Origin: Microbispora rosea | GTDB lineage: Bacteria; Actinomycetota; Actinomycetes; Streptosporangiales; Streptosporangiaceae | Assembly (NCBI RefSeq): GCF_900156315.1 | Contig: NZ_FTNI01000006.1 | Coordinates: 248,001 to 312,000, forward strand | DNA length: 64,000 bases | Direction of reading: 5' to 3' | Part shown: in pieces, positions 34,870 to 43,622 of the stretch | How the letters are laid out: every line of letters starts with the position of its first letter | How positions within the stretch are numbered: position 1 is the first letter of the stretch | Program-made: the position numbers and the translations under genes | Notes under the pieces: model-generated | What the model was told of the DNA's origin: nothing | Databases searched by the model: none | The model's input: the letters and a program-made list of their open reading frames with translations, nothing else

Positions 34870-35621
34870 GCGGCGCCCCGGCCCGCGTCGACGCCCGGGA
34901 ACGTGCCGGTGCCCGGGCTCCGGTCGGTGTGCGCGGTCAGTTCGAGGAAGGTCTGTTCGAGGCCGCGGCCCCGGCTCAGCTCCTCGACCGTGCCCTGGGC
35001 GAGCACCCGTCCACGGCCGATCATCACGATGCGGTCCGCCACCTGTTCCACCTCGTGCAGCAGGTGCGAGCTGAGCAGCACGGCGCATCCGGAGTCCGCG
35101 AGGTGGCGCAGCAGCAGGCGCATCCAGTGGATGCCCTGAGGGTCGAGGCCGTTGGCGGGTTCGTCCAGGATGAGCACCTCGGGATCGCCCAGCAGGGCGT
35201 GGGCGATGCCGAGCCGCTGCCGCATCCCGAGTGAGTAGCCGCCGATCCTCCGCCGGCTCTCCCGTTCGGTCAGGCCCACCAGGTCGAGCACCTCGCCGAC
35301 CCGCGTCCTCGGCAGTCCGAGGGTCATCGCGCCGAGGGTCAGGACCTCCCTGCCGGTGCGGCCCGGGTGCCGGGCCCCCGCGTCGAGCAGGGTGCCGGCC
35401 CGCAGGCCCGGGCAGGCCATCTCGGCGTACGGCAGGCCGAGCACGGTCGCGGAACCGGAGGAGGGCCGAGAGAGCCCCACCAGTACGCGCAGGGCCGTCG
35501 ACTTCCCGGCGCCGTTGGGCCCGAGGAAGCCGGTGACGCTCCCGGGCCCGACGGCGAAGGTGACGTCGTCGAGCGCCCGCACCTTCCCGTAGATCTTGCT
35601 GACGTGTCTGAACTCGATCAT
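34866..35621 (-). CDS. ABC transporter ATP-binding protein (DrrA/CcmA-like)
   Basis: A 251-aa ATPase. Walker A GPNGAGKST (34-42), signature YSLGMRQRLGIA, Walker B VLILDEPANGLDP, and switch His in SSHLLHEVE are all intact. The C-terminal extension has the LEQTFLELT segment common in DrrA-like subunits. ATG 35621 has a weak GAGTGG upstream. It is the first gene of a two-gene export operon and divergent from the histidine kinase at 35785, which suggests regulation by that system. Confidence 0.93.
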   Translation of the reverse strand: MIEFRHVSKIYGKVRALDDVTFAVGPGSVTGFLGPNGAGKSTALRVLVGLSRPSSGSATVLGLPYAEMACPGLRAGTLLDAGARHPGRTGREVLTLGAMTLGLPRTRVGEVLDLVGLTERESRRRIGGYSLGMRQRLGIAHALLGDPEVLILDEPANGLDPQGIHWMRLLLRHLADSGCAVLLSSHLLHEVEQVADRIVMIGRGRVLAQGTVEELSRGRGLEQTFLELTAHTDRSPGTGTFPGVDAGRGAA

Positions 35622-35784
35622 GCCACTCAGTGCACCGCGCGGGCGGGCGCCGCCGCATCGGACCGGGGTCCGGTGCGTCTCGACGCGGGGCGCGGCCTTT
35701 CGCGTCTCGGCGATACCCGCGGCTGTCCACAGGTCGACCCAGGTCGCTAAAACCTGTCCGGTGCGGTCCATAAGCTGTGGGGCT

Positions 35785-36963
35785 GTGCACGGCCGACCGG
35801 ACTACCAGCCACCCCTGGACAGGTGGGGTGTCGCGCTGCGTTACCTGTGTGCCGTGGTGCCGATGCTCTTCAACGGCATCGTGCTGGCCTGGCTCGTCTT
35901 CCGGGACGGCGACCGTCTTCCGCAGGTGCTGATCGACACGACGCTCGGCCTGACCGGGCTGGTCCTGATGGGGTGGCGGCGCCGGTGGCCGTGGCAGATC
36001 GCTCTGGCGACCGCCCTGCTGACCACGGTCTCGTCCACGGCGACCGGCCCCGCGTACGTCGCGTACGTGTCCCTGGTGACCCATCGCCGGTGGAGCCGGA
36101 CGATCCCGATCGCGGCCGCGTACGTGGTGTCCCTGCTGGTCGGCGGATCTCTGGGCGGCATCGACCAGGCCACGGTCGTCTCCTCGGTGACGGGGCTGAC
36201 GATTCTCGGCGGGCTGACCGTGTTCGGCCTCTACCTGCGCGGACGCCGCGATCTGGAGCTGTCGCTGCGCGAGCGGGCGCGGGCCGCCGAGCGTGAGCAG
36301 CGGCAGCGCATCGACCAGGCGCGGCTGGCGGAACGCGTCAAGATCGCCCAGGAGATGCACGACGTGCTCGCGCACCGGATCTCCCTGCTGGCGATGCTGG
36401 CCGGCGGCCTGGCCTACCGGACCGACCTCGGCCCGGAGCAGACGCGCGAGGCCGCGCTGGCCATCCAGGAGAACGCGCACCAGTCGCTCAACGAGCTGCG
36501 CACGGTGCTGCGCACGCTCCGCGACGACGGCGCCGTGGAGGCGCCGCAGCCCGGCCTGAGCCATCTGGAGGCGTTGTTCGGCGAGGTCCGCGCCGCCGGC
36601 CAGCGAGTCGAGGTGGACGACAGCATCGACGGCCGGGAGTCGCTGCCCGCGCACACGGGCCGGCACGCCTACCGGATCGTGCAGGAGGCGCTGACCAACG
36701 CGCGCAAGCACGCGCCGGGCGCGAGGGTCACCGCCGAACTCGGCGGCCGGGCGGGGGAGGGCCTGCGGATCCGGGTGACGAACCCCACGCGCCCCGGCTC
36801 GGCCCCCGGCCCCGGCGGCAGGCTCGGCCTGGTGGGCCTGGCGGAGCGGACGAGGATGGCCGGCGGCACCTTCAGCCATACGATCCAGGACGGGCGCTTC
36901 ATCCTTGATGTCCGATTGCCATGGGAGGCTGCGGATCGTGACCCGGCTGGTGATAGTGGATGA
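35785..36963 (+). CDS. Sensor histidine kinase (HisKA_3 type)
   Basis: A 392-aa kinase with four to five membrane segments (about residues 15-165), a coiled-coil (RERARAAEREQRQRIDQAR), the phospho-acceptor box KIAQEMHDVLAHRISLLAML, and an HATPase domain with YRIVQEALTNARKHA and GRLGLVGLAERTRM. GTG 35785 has no Shine-Dalgarno and follows TAAGCT (35771-35776) by eight bases, so the mRNA is probably leaderless or nearly so. The response regulator gene overlaps its end by 26 bases. Confidence 0.92.
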   Translation: MHGRPDYQPPLDRWGVALRYLCAVVPMLFNGIVLAWLVFRDGDRLPQVLIDTTLGLTGLVLMGWRRRWPWQIALATALLTTVSSTATGPAYVAYVSLVTHRRWSRTIPIAAAYVVSLLVGGSLGGIDQATVVSSVTGLTILGGLTVFGLYLRGRRDLELSLRERARAAEREQRQRIDQARLAERVKIAQEMHDVLAHRISLLAMLAGGLAYRTDLGPEQTREAALAIQENAHQSLNELRTVLRTLRDDGAVEAPQPGLSHLEALFGEVRAAGQRVEVDDSIDGRESLPAHTGRHAYRIVQEALTNARKHAPGARVTAELGGRAGEGLRIRVTNPTRPGSAPGPGGRLGLVGLAERTRMAGGTFSHTIQDGRFILDVRLPWEAADRDPAGDSG

Positions 36964-37585
36964 CGACGCGATGGTGCGGACCGGGCTGCGTCTGATCCTC
37001 GGCGGCGAACCCGACTTCGACATCGTCGGGGAGGCCGAAGACGGGCTGCGCGCGATGGACGTGATCCGCGACCTGCGTCCCGACGTGGTGCTGCTGGACA
37101 TCCGGATGCCCAACCAGGACGGGCTGACGACCACCGAGCTGCTGCGGGCCCAGCCCGGCCCGCCGCGGATCCTCGTGCTCACCACGTTCGACGCCGACGA
37201 CATGGTGCTGCGGGCCCTGCGGCTCGGCGCCGACGGCTTCCTGCTGAAGGACACCCCGCCGCCCCGGATGATCGAGGCGGTCCGCGCTGTGGCGACGGGG
37301 GAGCCGGTGCTGTCTCCGAGCGTGGCCCGGCAGGTGATCGCCGCGGCGACCGGCGGGCCGGGACCGGCACTCCCACAGGCGAGGGAGGAGCTGGGCCGGC
37401 TCACCGAGCGCGAACTCGAGGTCGCGGTCGAGGTGGCGCACGGCAGGTCGAACGCCGAGATCGCCGAACGTCTCTACATGAGCGTCGCCACCGTGAAGGC
37501 GAACATCACCAGGATCTTCGCCAAGCTCGGCACGGACAACCGCGTCCAGGTGGCGATGAAGGTGCGCGACGCCGGTCTCCTGTGA
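36938..37585 (+). CDS. NarL/LuxR-family response regulator
   Basis: A 215-aa response regulator. Acid pocket DDD8-10, phospho-acceptor Asp54 in LLDIRMPNQDG, and Lux[19 protein letters not shown] with YMSVATVKANITRIF. GTG 36938 follows GGAGG within the kinase gene. With the kinase it probably controls the divergent ABC exporter through the 163-base region 35622-35784. Confidence 0.94.
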   Translation: MTRLVIVDDDAMVRTGLRLILGGEPDFDIVGEAEDGLRAMDVIRDLRPDVVLLDIRMPNQDGLTTTELLRAQPGPPRILVLTTFDADDMVLRALRLGADGFLLKDTPPPRMIEAVRAVATGEPVLSPSVARQVIAAATGGPGPALPQAREELGRLTERELEVAVEVAHGRSNAEIAERLYMSVATVKANITRIFAKLGTDNRVQVAMKVRDAGLL

Positions 37586-37745
37586 GCGCACCCCTCGACC
37601 GCCGGTTCGGCTGTGACTGCCCGCGCCCGCGTCCGCCGTCCGGCTGCGCCGGTCCGCGACGGCATTCGGCGTCGGGGTGGCGTCGGGGTGGCGGCAGGGT
37701 GCGCGGCCCGTCACGGGGACGGCGACCGGGAAGCCGGGCCGGCGA

Positions 37746-38720
37746 TCAGTCCAGCCAGGCGGCAGGGGAGGGCAGGCGCCGGTCGAGTTCGTCCCACAGA
37801 CCCGCCGGGATCGGGAGGGTGGCGAGGCGCACAGTCTCCTCGATCCGCTCGGGCTCCGAGACGCCGACGATGGTGGACGTCACCCGGGGGTCGCGCAGCG
37901 AGAACTGCAGCGCGGCGGCGGCGAGTGGCACGCCGTGCTCGTCGCAGGCCCGTCGCATGGCGCGGACCGCGTCCCTGACGGCCTCGCCGGTGTCCCGGTA
38001 GGCGTAGCGGGGCTGGGCGTCGGGTCCCTTGACCAGCATCCCGCCCCCGTACGGCGCGCCGTTGACGAAGGCGACGCCGCGATCGCGGGCCTCGTCGAGC
38101 AGCGGATCGGCCTCGCGGTTGACCAGCGTCCAGCGATTGTGGCTGATCACGGCGTCGAACGCGCCGGTCGCGACGTAGTCGCGCAACAGGCCGATCGGGC
38201 CGCCCGCGATGCCGATGTGGCCGGCGACGCCGGCGTCCCGCAGCGCCACCAGTGCCTGCACCGCCCCGCCGGGGCCCATGGCCTCCTCGAACGTGATGTG
38301 GAATTCGGGGTCGTGCAGGTACAGCAGCGGCACGCGATCGACGCCGAGCCGCTCCAGGCTCTCCTCGGCCGACCGGCGCACGCGCTCGCCGGAGAAGTCG
38401 CCGGTGTCGGGGTCCGCGTCGACCTTGGTGGCCAGGACGAACCCGGCGGGGACGCCGCCGCGCTGCCGGACCACGGCGCCGATGCGTCGTTCCGCGCTGC
38501 CGCCGCCGTAGTTGTTCGAGGTGTCGAGGAAGTTGAACGGCCCGTCGAACACGGCTTCCACGGTGGCCCGCGCGCGCTGCTCGCCGACCTCGTAGCCGTA
38601 CAGTCCCGGCATGCTCGCCAGGGGACTGGTGCCGACGCAGATCGGCGTCACCGCCAGGCCGGTGCGTCCGAACGGCCGGCGCACCGAAGGGCCGGGGACC
38701 GGCAGGTCGTCGAGGGGCAT
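37746..38720 (-). CDS. Aldo-keto reductase (D-threo-aldose dehydrogenase-like)
   Basis: A 324-aa TIM-barrel oxidoreductase. The AKR tetrad is visible: Asp and Tyr in FLDTSNNYGGG, Lys in VLATKVDAD, and His in LLYLHDPEF. The latter half carries the NADP-binding elements (IVGVSEPERIEETV). The overall pattern is closest to D-threo-aldose 1-dehydrogenase/L-fucose dehydrogenase-type enzymes. ATG 38720 is 16 bases after the epimerase stop, so the two genes act together, probably in sugar metabolism. Confidence 0.9.
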   Translation of the reverse strand: MPLDDLPVPGPSVRRPFGRTGLAVTPICVGTSPLASMPGLYGYEVGEQRARATVEAVFDGPFNFLDTSNNYGGGSAERRIGAVVRQRGGVPAGFVLATKVDADPDTGDFSGERVRRSAEESLERLGVDRVPLLYLHDPEFHITFEEAMGPGGAVQALVALRDAGVAGHIGIAGGPIGLLRDYVATGAFDAVISHNRWTLVNREADPLLDEARDRGVAFVNGAPYGGGMLVKGPDAQPRYAYRDTGEAVRDAVRAMRRACDEHGVPLAAAALQFSLRDPRVTSTIVGVSEPERIEETVRLATLPIPAGLWDELDRRLPSPAAWLD

Positions 38721-38736
38721 CAGGGGTGTCCTTCCG

Positions 38737-39774
38737 TCAGGAGCCGTCGCCCTGACCGGGCGCCAGCCGGGCCACGGCCGCCGAGGCGAGCCGGTGTCCT
38801 TCCGCCAGCCGGGCCAGCACCGCGTCGGTCGCGGCGTCGGGCCTGGTCTCCTCCGGATGGGCGGACCGCCAGGCGTGCAGCCGCCTGGCCCCTTCCGCCC
38901 AGGTCACGACCGGCCGGAACGACGGGACGAACCGCCTGATCTTCGTGGTGTCGAACAACGCGGTGTGCTGGAGGTCGCCGACGATCAGGTCGGACCAGAA
39001 CCAGTCCGGCGCGATGACCGGCAGGAACTCCGCGGGCAGGTGGAGGAGCCGGGCCGGCGTCGCGGTCGTCCGCCCGATGACCTCGTAGATCTCGTTCCAG
39101 GTCAGCGCCTCGTCGGAGGTGATGTGGAAGTCCTCGCCGACCGCCTGCCAGGCGCCGATCAGACCGACGAGGCCGACGGCGAAGTCGTCCGCGTGCGTGA
39201 GGGTCCACAGGTTGGTGCCGTCGCCGGGCACCACGATCTCGTCGCCGCGTGCGACCCGGTCCCACGCCGTCCAGTCGCCGGGCAGCGGCGGGTGCGCGTC
39301 GTCGTAGGTGTGCGAGGGGCGGACGATCGTGACGGGGAAGTCGCGCTCGTCGTAGGCGCGGCGCAGGACGTCCTCGGCCGCGATCTTGTCCCGGGCGTAC
39401 GTGAGGTAGGGGTTGCGGCGTGTGGTCGACTCCGTGAACGGCGCCCGCCGCACCGGCTTGTGGTAGATGGACGCGCTGCTGATGTAGATGTACTGGGCGG
39501 TGTGGCCGTCCAGCAGGTCCACGGCCGCCGCGGTGTCCTCGGCGGTGAAGCCGAGGAAGTCGACGACGCAGTCGTACGTCGTCCCGGCCAGGGCGCGGCG
39601 CAGCGCGTCGCGGTCCCGCACGTCGGCGGTGAGCGACGTGACGCCCTCGGGCAGGGGACGGCGCCGGGCGGTGGTGCCCCGGTTGAGCACGTGGACGTCA
39701 AGGCCCCGGCGCACCGACTCGGCCACACAGGCCGAGCTGATCGTCCCGGTGCCGCCGATGTAGAGGACCTTCAC
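38737..39774 (-). CDS. NAD-dependent epimerase/dehydratase family protein
   Basis: A 345-aa extended SDR. The cofactor loop is GGTGTISSACV (residues 7-17) and the catalytic pair is YARDK (YxxxK). SASIYHKP precedes it where nucleotide-sugar epimerases have the Ser/Thr. GTG 39774 lies at the conserved KVLYIGG start. The C-terminal half, with FWSDLIVGDLQHTALFDTTKI, resembles chloroplast-stem-loop-binding/isoflavone-reductase-like groups. Operon with the aldo-keto reductase downstream. Confidence 0.88.
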   Translation of the reverse strand: MKVLYIGGTGTISSACVAESVRRGLDVHVLNRGTTARRRPLPEGVTSLTADVRDRDALRRALAGTTYDCVVDFLGFTAEDTAAAVDLLDGHTAQYIYISSASIYHKPVRRAPFTESTTRRNPYLTYARDKIAAEDVLRRAYDERDFPVTIVRPSHTYDDAHPPLPGDWTAWDRVARGDEIVVPGDGTNLWTLTHADDFAVGLVGLIGAWQAVGEDFHITSDEALTWNEIYEVIGRTTATPARLLHLPAEFLPVIAPDWFWSDLIVGDLQHTALFDTTKIRRFVPSFRPVVTWAEGARRLHAWRSAHPEETRPDAATDAVLARLAEGHRLASAAVARLAPGQGDGS

Positions 39775-40001
39775 GCGGACTCCGAATCGTGTGGCGGTTG
39801 ACGGGCCGTGCCGCACCCGGTCGTGCGGGTGCCGGCCAGCCCAAAACTTTCGGGAAATTTGTGAAAATTGTCGGGTTCGGCAGCAACTTAGGACGCGACG
39901 TCATCCCACGTCAAGAGCGCCTGCCACCCCACACCTCGGGGCCTGCCCGCCGTCGGTGACGCCGTCCCGCCGTCATCTGGAAAGAGATCGTGTCGCGTCG
40001 T

Positions 40002-40820
40002 TCAGCCGGCCAGGAGCTCGCGGATGCGCGCGGCGTACGCGCGGGGGTGGGTGGTGTTGCCGTTGTGCCCGCCCGGGAATTCCCGCGCCTCGACCCCGAG
40101 GAGCGTGGCGAGCTCCCGCGCGCACCGGTAGTCGAAGACATGCCGGGGCGTGGTGCGGCCGAAGGCCGGGATGACGCGGACCGGGGTGTCCCCAAGCGCG
40201 GCGGCGTCCAGCGTGTCGTGGGCGATCGCGGTGAAGTCGTTGCGGATGAAGAAGTCGAAGCCGGCCCGCCGCCGGTCGTCCAGCGGATGCGGGGTCAGCC
40301 CGGGCTCGGTGTCCTGGGCGACGGGGTCGATCCCCAGCGTCTCCGCTATCTTGACGAACGCGTCGGCGAGCCCGCGCTCACGATAAAGGCGCTGCAGGTC
40401 CTCCAGCTCCCGCACGTGACGGGCGCGTTCGGAGGCGCGCAGGAGCCCCGGGGTCACCGGCTCGTGTGCGATCAGGGTGCCGAGCTGTCCGGGATGCTCG
40501 ACGGCGAGGTGCAATCCGATGGCCGCGCCGAAACTGCATCCGAGCATGTGCGCCGGTCGGTCGGTCACGGCGGAGAGCAGGCGGTGGACATCGTCCACGT
40601 GGTCGGCCATGGTCGCGCCGCGGCCGGGGTCGTCGAGGCTGCTGCGCGACAGGCCGCGCCGGTCGTAGGTGACGACGGTGTGGTCCCCGGCGAGGTGGCG
40701 GACCAGGTCGGTGGCGCGGTCCGCGTCGCCCTCGCCGCTCTGTGAGATGAGGAGCACGGGCCCGGCGCCGTGCATCTCGTAGTAGATGGCGGCGCCGTTG
40801 GTGCGGAGCATGCCGTTCAT
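40002..40820 (-). CDS. Alpha/beta hydrolase
   Basis: A 272-aa hydrolase. The nucleophile elbow is GCSFGA (Ser about 94), and YDRRGLSRS precedes it. The catalytic His is near FPGGHNGN at the C-terminus. The usual HG oxyanion motif is replaced by ISQSGEGDAD, which is unusual. ATG 40820 follows AGAGGA. It is divergent from the MarR-type gene at 40900, and a strong operator lies between them, so it is likely repressed by that protein. Substrate unknown. Confidence 0.87.
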   Translation of the reverse strand: MNGMLRTNGAAIYYEMHGAGPVLLISQSGEGDADRATDLVRHLAGDHTVVTYDRRGLSRSSLDDPGRGATMADHVDDVHRLLSAVTDRPAHMLGCSFGAAIGLHLAVEHPGQLGTLIAHEPVTPGLLRASERARHVRELEDLQRLYRERGLADAFVKIAETLGIDPVAQDTEPGLTPHPLDDRRRAGFDFFIRNDFTAIAHDTLDAAALGDTPVRVIPAFGRTTPRHVFDYRCARELATLLGVEAREFPGGHNGNTTHPRAYAARIRELLAG

Positions 40821-40859
40821 GAGGTCGTCCTCTCGGATCGGGTGATCCGGACGATATTC

Positions 40860-40890
40860 CATCAAACCTGATACATCAAATCTGATGTAT
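40860..40890. promoter_or_regulatory. Operator between hydrolase and MarR-type genes
   Basis: ATACATCA (40871-40878) and TGATGTAT (40883-40890) are a perfect 8-bp inverted repeat with a 4-base centre. A second, overlapping near-copy ATCAAACCTGAT lies one 15-base step upstream of ATCAAATCTGAT. The patch is AT-rich in a GC-rich genome and lies ten bases from the regulator start. It is very probably the site of the MarR-type protein and controls both genes. Confidence 0.8.
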
Positions 40891-40899
40891 TGTGGAGTG

Positions 40900-41361
40900 A
40901 TGAACGGAGTCGACCTCTTCCTGCTCGGCAGGACCCTCATGAAGATCGGCGAAGAGGCCATGCCGGTCGCGGACATCGCGCCGTCGGGTGCGACGCAGGC
41001 CGCGGGCGTCCGGACCGTGCTGGTGGTCGTCGCCGACCTGCGCGCTCATCCGGAGACCTCCGTCGGGGAGATCGCGGCTCGCACGGGGCTGCCGCAGAGC
41101 GCGGTGTCGGGGGCCGTCGCCCGGCTCAAGGAGGCCGGGGCGGTCGTGACGGCCCCCGATCCGGCCGACCGCCGCAGGGTCCTGATCAGGCAGGCGCCCG
41201 GGCGGCCGGCGCGCGTGGAGGCGGTGCGGGCGGCCGGGATCGAGGAGCCCCTCGCGGCGGCTCTGGGCACCGACGACCCGGCGCAGGTCGCCGAGGTCGT
41301 CGCGGCGCTCGAGTTCCTCGCCCGCCGTCTCGCGCCGGGGTCGGCCGCCCGCCGTCCCTGA
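40900..41361 (+). CDS. MarR-type winged-helix regulator
   Basis: A 153-aa regulator. The winged helix (about 40-105) has TSVGEIAARTGLPQSAVSGAVARL and a wing with DPADRRRVLI. Flanking helices would form the dimer interface. ATG 40900 follows TGGAG. It is divergent from the alpha/beta hydrolase gene and adjacent to an excellent palindrome, so autoregulation and control of the hydrolase are likely. Inducer unknown. Confidence 0.88.
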   Translation: MNGVDLFLLGRTLMKIGEEAMPVADIAPSGATQAAGVRTVLVVVADLRAHPETSVGEIAARTGLPQSAVSGAVARLKEAGAVVTAPDPADRRRVLIRQAPGRPARVEAVRAAGIEEPLAAALGTDDPAQVAEVVAALEFLARRLAPGSAARRP

Positions 41362-41391
41362 GCCCGGGGGCCGCCCGGATCGGCTCCGGGT

Positions 41392-42690
41392 TCAGAGGGA
41401 CACCGGCACCTCGGCGTTTCCGGGCTCGTCGAGAGTGAAGGTGACGGACCGGCCGCCGGCTGTGACCTCGTACTCGCCGAGGAAGCCGTCGAACCGCACG
41501 CGGCCGTCCGCGTCGGTGACCATCGTCGTCGGGGGCAGCCACCACTCGCCCTTGACGAGCGAGTGCAGGGCGTCGTACGACGGCTTGGGGGTGCCGTCGG
41601 CGCGGACGAAACCGCCCGGCGCGCCGAGCCAGCCACCGTCCGAAAGGCCCCAGTACGTCATGGCCTCCACGGCCGGGTGGGACAGCAGGGTCTTGTAGTG
41701 ACGCACGACCTCGTCGGCCTGGCGGGCCTCGCCTTCGGGCGTGGTCGGCCACTCGGGGATCTGGTAGTCGTTCAGGTCGACGATCTCCTCCGGCATGATG
41801 TGGCCGGAGACGATCGTCGTCTCGGTGAAGTGGATGGGCAGGCCGTACCGCGCGAAGCGGTCGATCGTGGCGAGCGTCTTCTCCTCGCCCCAGTAGCCCT
41901 GGTGCATGTGGCTCTGCAGGCCGAGTACGTCGATCTTGATGCCCGCCTCCAGCACGCCCTCGATCAGGCACTCGTACGCCGCGGACATGTCGAAGTCGTT
42001 GAGCAGCAGCGTGGCGTGGGGATTGGCCTCGCGGGCCGCGTCGAAGACCATCCGGACCATCGGGATCCGGCCCATCTCCCGGCAGATCCGGGTGATGCCG
42101 TTGTCGTACTTGTCGAAGATCGGCATGATCACGACTTCGTTGATGACGTCCCACATGTCGATGACGCCGGCGAAGTCGGTCATGTCGCGCCGGATCCGCT
42201 CCACCTGGGCCTTGGCGATCTCGGCGTTCGACAGGTCCATCAGCCAGTCGGCGGTCTCGGTGTGCCAGGCGAGCGGGTGCCCCTTGACCGGGACGCCCCG
42301 GTCGGCGAACCACCGCGCCGTGGTGAGGAGCCGCTCGGTGTGCGGCCGGCCCCGGACCGGCTCGAACTGCCCCCAGTAGAAGGGCAGCGTGGCGAAGTTG
42401 AACAGGTCGAACCACAGGTCGGCGACCTGCTGGGACCCGGCCGCAGGGGCCTCGCCGAGCGACCGTCGCCCATCGGCGTCCGTCGTGGTCTCGCCGTTGG
42501 CCAGGGGGATGAAGTCGAACCCGATGCAGCCGAACAGGAACTTGTGCCGGCGCTGCGCGACGACGACCTCCTGACCGGCGAGGGGCGTGCCGTTCGCGGT
42601 CACGGTGAGCGTCGCGGCGGCGGTGCGGTGCTTCCTGATCAGCGGGTCGGGGGCGACGGCACCGGAGTCGGAAGCGAGGTGGGACGACAT
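41392..42690 (-). CDS. GH10 endo-1,4-beta-xylanase-like protein without signal peptide
   Basis: A 432-aa protein. The GH10 barrel (about residues 60-355) has acid/base Glu185 in WDVINEV and nucleophile Glu290 in HFTETT, plus AWHTE and WGLSDGGW of the active-site cleft. A beta-rich piece precedes the barrel (AATLTVTANGTPLAGQEVVV) and another follows it (GRVRFDGFLGEYEVTAGG). The N-terminus is hydrophilic, with no Sec or Tat signal, so it is predicted to be cytoplasmic, unlike most xylanases. It may act on imported oligosaccharides. Confidence 0.88.
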   Translation of the reverse strand: MSSHLASDSGAVAPDPLIRKHRTAAATLTVTANGTPLAGQEVVVAQRRHKFLFGCIGFDFIPLANGETTTDADGRRSLGEAPAAGSQQVADLWFDLFNFATLPFYWGQFEPVRGRPHTERLLTTARWFADRGVPVKGHPLAWHTETADWLMDLSNAEIAKAQVERIRRDMTDFAGVIDMWDVINEVVIMPIFDKYDNGITRICREMGRIPMVRMVFDAAREANPHATLLLNDFDMSAAYECLIEGVLEAGIKIDVLGLQSHMHQGYWGEEKTLATIDRFARYGLPIHFTETTIVSGHIMPEEIVDLNDYQIPEWPTTPEGEARQADEVVRHYKTLLSHPAVEAMTYWGLSDGGWLGAPGGFVRADGTPKPSYDALHSLVKGEWWLPPTTMVTDADGRVRFDGFLGEYEVTAGGRSVTFTLDEPGNAEVPVSL

Positions 42691-42846
42691 CGAGCGGCCT
42701 CCAGGGATCTCAAGGCGGTGAAGTCCCCTCCGGGAGCCTCTTCGCCCCGGCCGGAGAGGTCTGTGATCTCGAGCACATTAACGCTCGTGATGCACGAAAG
42801 TGCACAGACATCTCCTTCGGCGCGATCAACGGCGGAAGTGGCGCGT

Positions 42847-43479
42847 TCAGCGGATGAAATGGGTGAAGCGGTCAGCGGGCTCGCCGCGCAGCCGTCTCTC
42901 GGGCAGCCGGCGGCCGCACAGGACCAGCACCAGGTCCTGCGCCGCGCCGGACAACGGGGTGCCCGTTCCGAGCGACCAGTCGACGTCGTCGGCGCGCAGT
43001 TCGACGCCGTCCAGGTCGACGCCGAAATACCTGCGGCTCCGCGGGGACAGCGCGTTGCCGAGCAGGACGCGCAGACGGTCGCCGGGCACCCGCCGGTCGA
43101 TCCCGAGCGCCACGGTGATGTCCATGCCGTGGATGACGTCGTGCGAGAGCGCGCCCGCGTAGCCGCCGCCCGGAGGCCGCCAGGGATGCTCGGCGTTGTC
43201 CCGCAGGCACGCGGTCAGCTCTCGCGGGCCGAGCGCCGCCGCGTCGCCGCGGGCGAGGCGGTCGGCCAGCCGGTCGAAGTTCCCCCGGGCCCTGACGAGA
43301 CCGGCCAGCACGCTCGGCCCGGAGTGCCGGTAGGGCATCGTCATGTGGGCCACCACCTCCCGCACCCGCCACCCCGCGCACAGCGAGGGCGCGTCCCACG
43401 ACCGCGGCGGCAGTTCGCTCAGCAGGTCGGCCAGTTCGCGGCGTTCCGCCGCGATCTGCTGCCGGATGTCGGTGTCCAT
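42847..43479 (-). CDS. Maleylpyruvate isomerase-fold (mycothiol-type) protein
   Basis: A 210-aa DinB-like four-helix protein. Typical segments are ERRELADLLSELPPRSWDAPSLCAGWRVREVVAHM and LSHDVIHGMDITVALG (given in pieces: SLCAGWRVREVVAHM carries the first metal His, HDVIHGMDI the others). These match the mycothiol-dependent maleylpyruvate isomerase N-terminal domain. ATG 43479 follows GGAAGGG. It is divergent from the TetR gene with 143 bases between, and the palindrome there may control it. Confidence 0.85.
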   Translation of the reverse strand: MDTDIRQQIAAERRELADLLSELPPRSWDAPSLCAGWRVREVVAHMTMPYRHSGPSVLAGLVRARGNFDRLADRLARGDAAALGPRELTACLRDNAEHPWRPPGGGYAGALSHDVIHGMDITVALGIDRRVPGDRLRVLLGNALSPRSRRYFGVDLDGVELRADDVDWSLGTGTPLSGAAQDLVLVLCGRRLPERRLRGEPADRFTHFIR

Positions 43480-43569
43480 TCGTTCGTCGCCCTTCCGGTC
43501 GTGTCCGTCCGTACGCCCCACCGACGAACGGGCCCGCGCCGGATGGACACCCTTCGCACGCACACTCGG

Positions 43570-43616
43570 ATTGCGTGACGCGCATCTTGTGCGTGCCGCG
43601 CAATATCCCGTAGGGT
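43570..43616 (+). promoter_or_regulatory. TetR operator and leaderless promoter
   Basis: A 35-base dyad runs from 43570 to 43604: the 15-base arms beginning ATTGCG and ending CGCAAT agree at 12 of 15 positions around a 5-base centre. It overlaps a promoter made of TTGTGC (43587-43592), 18 bases and TAGGGT (43611-43616). GTG 43623 follows the -10 after six bases. This is a strong candidate for TetR autoregulation and for control of the divergent 42847 gene. Confidence 0.65.
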
Positions 43617-43622
43617 CGCCGC

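Noticed and set aside
34021..37404. Minus-strand open frame of more than 1100 codons spanning the ABC permease and beyond
   Set aside because: Only the 3' part (34021-34869) is the permease. The rest is antisense to a histidine kinase and response regulator with intact motifs; long antisense frames are expected at this GC content.
41563..43578. Long plus-strand open frame opposite the xylanase and the isomerase-fold gene
   Set aside because: It is antisense to two genes with complete catalytic motifs and start signals; its translation shows no domain.
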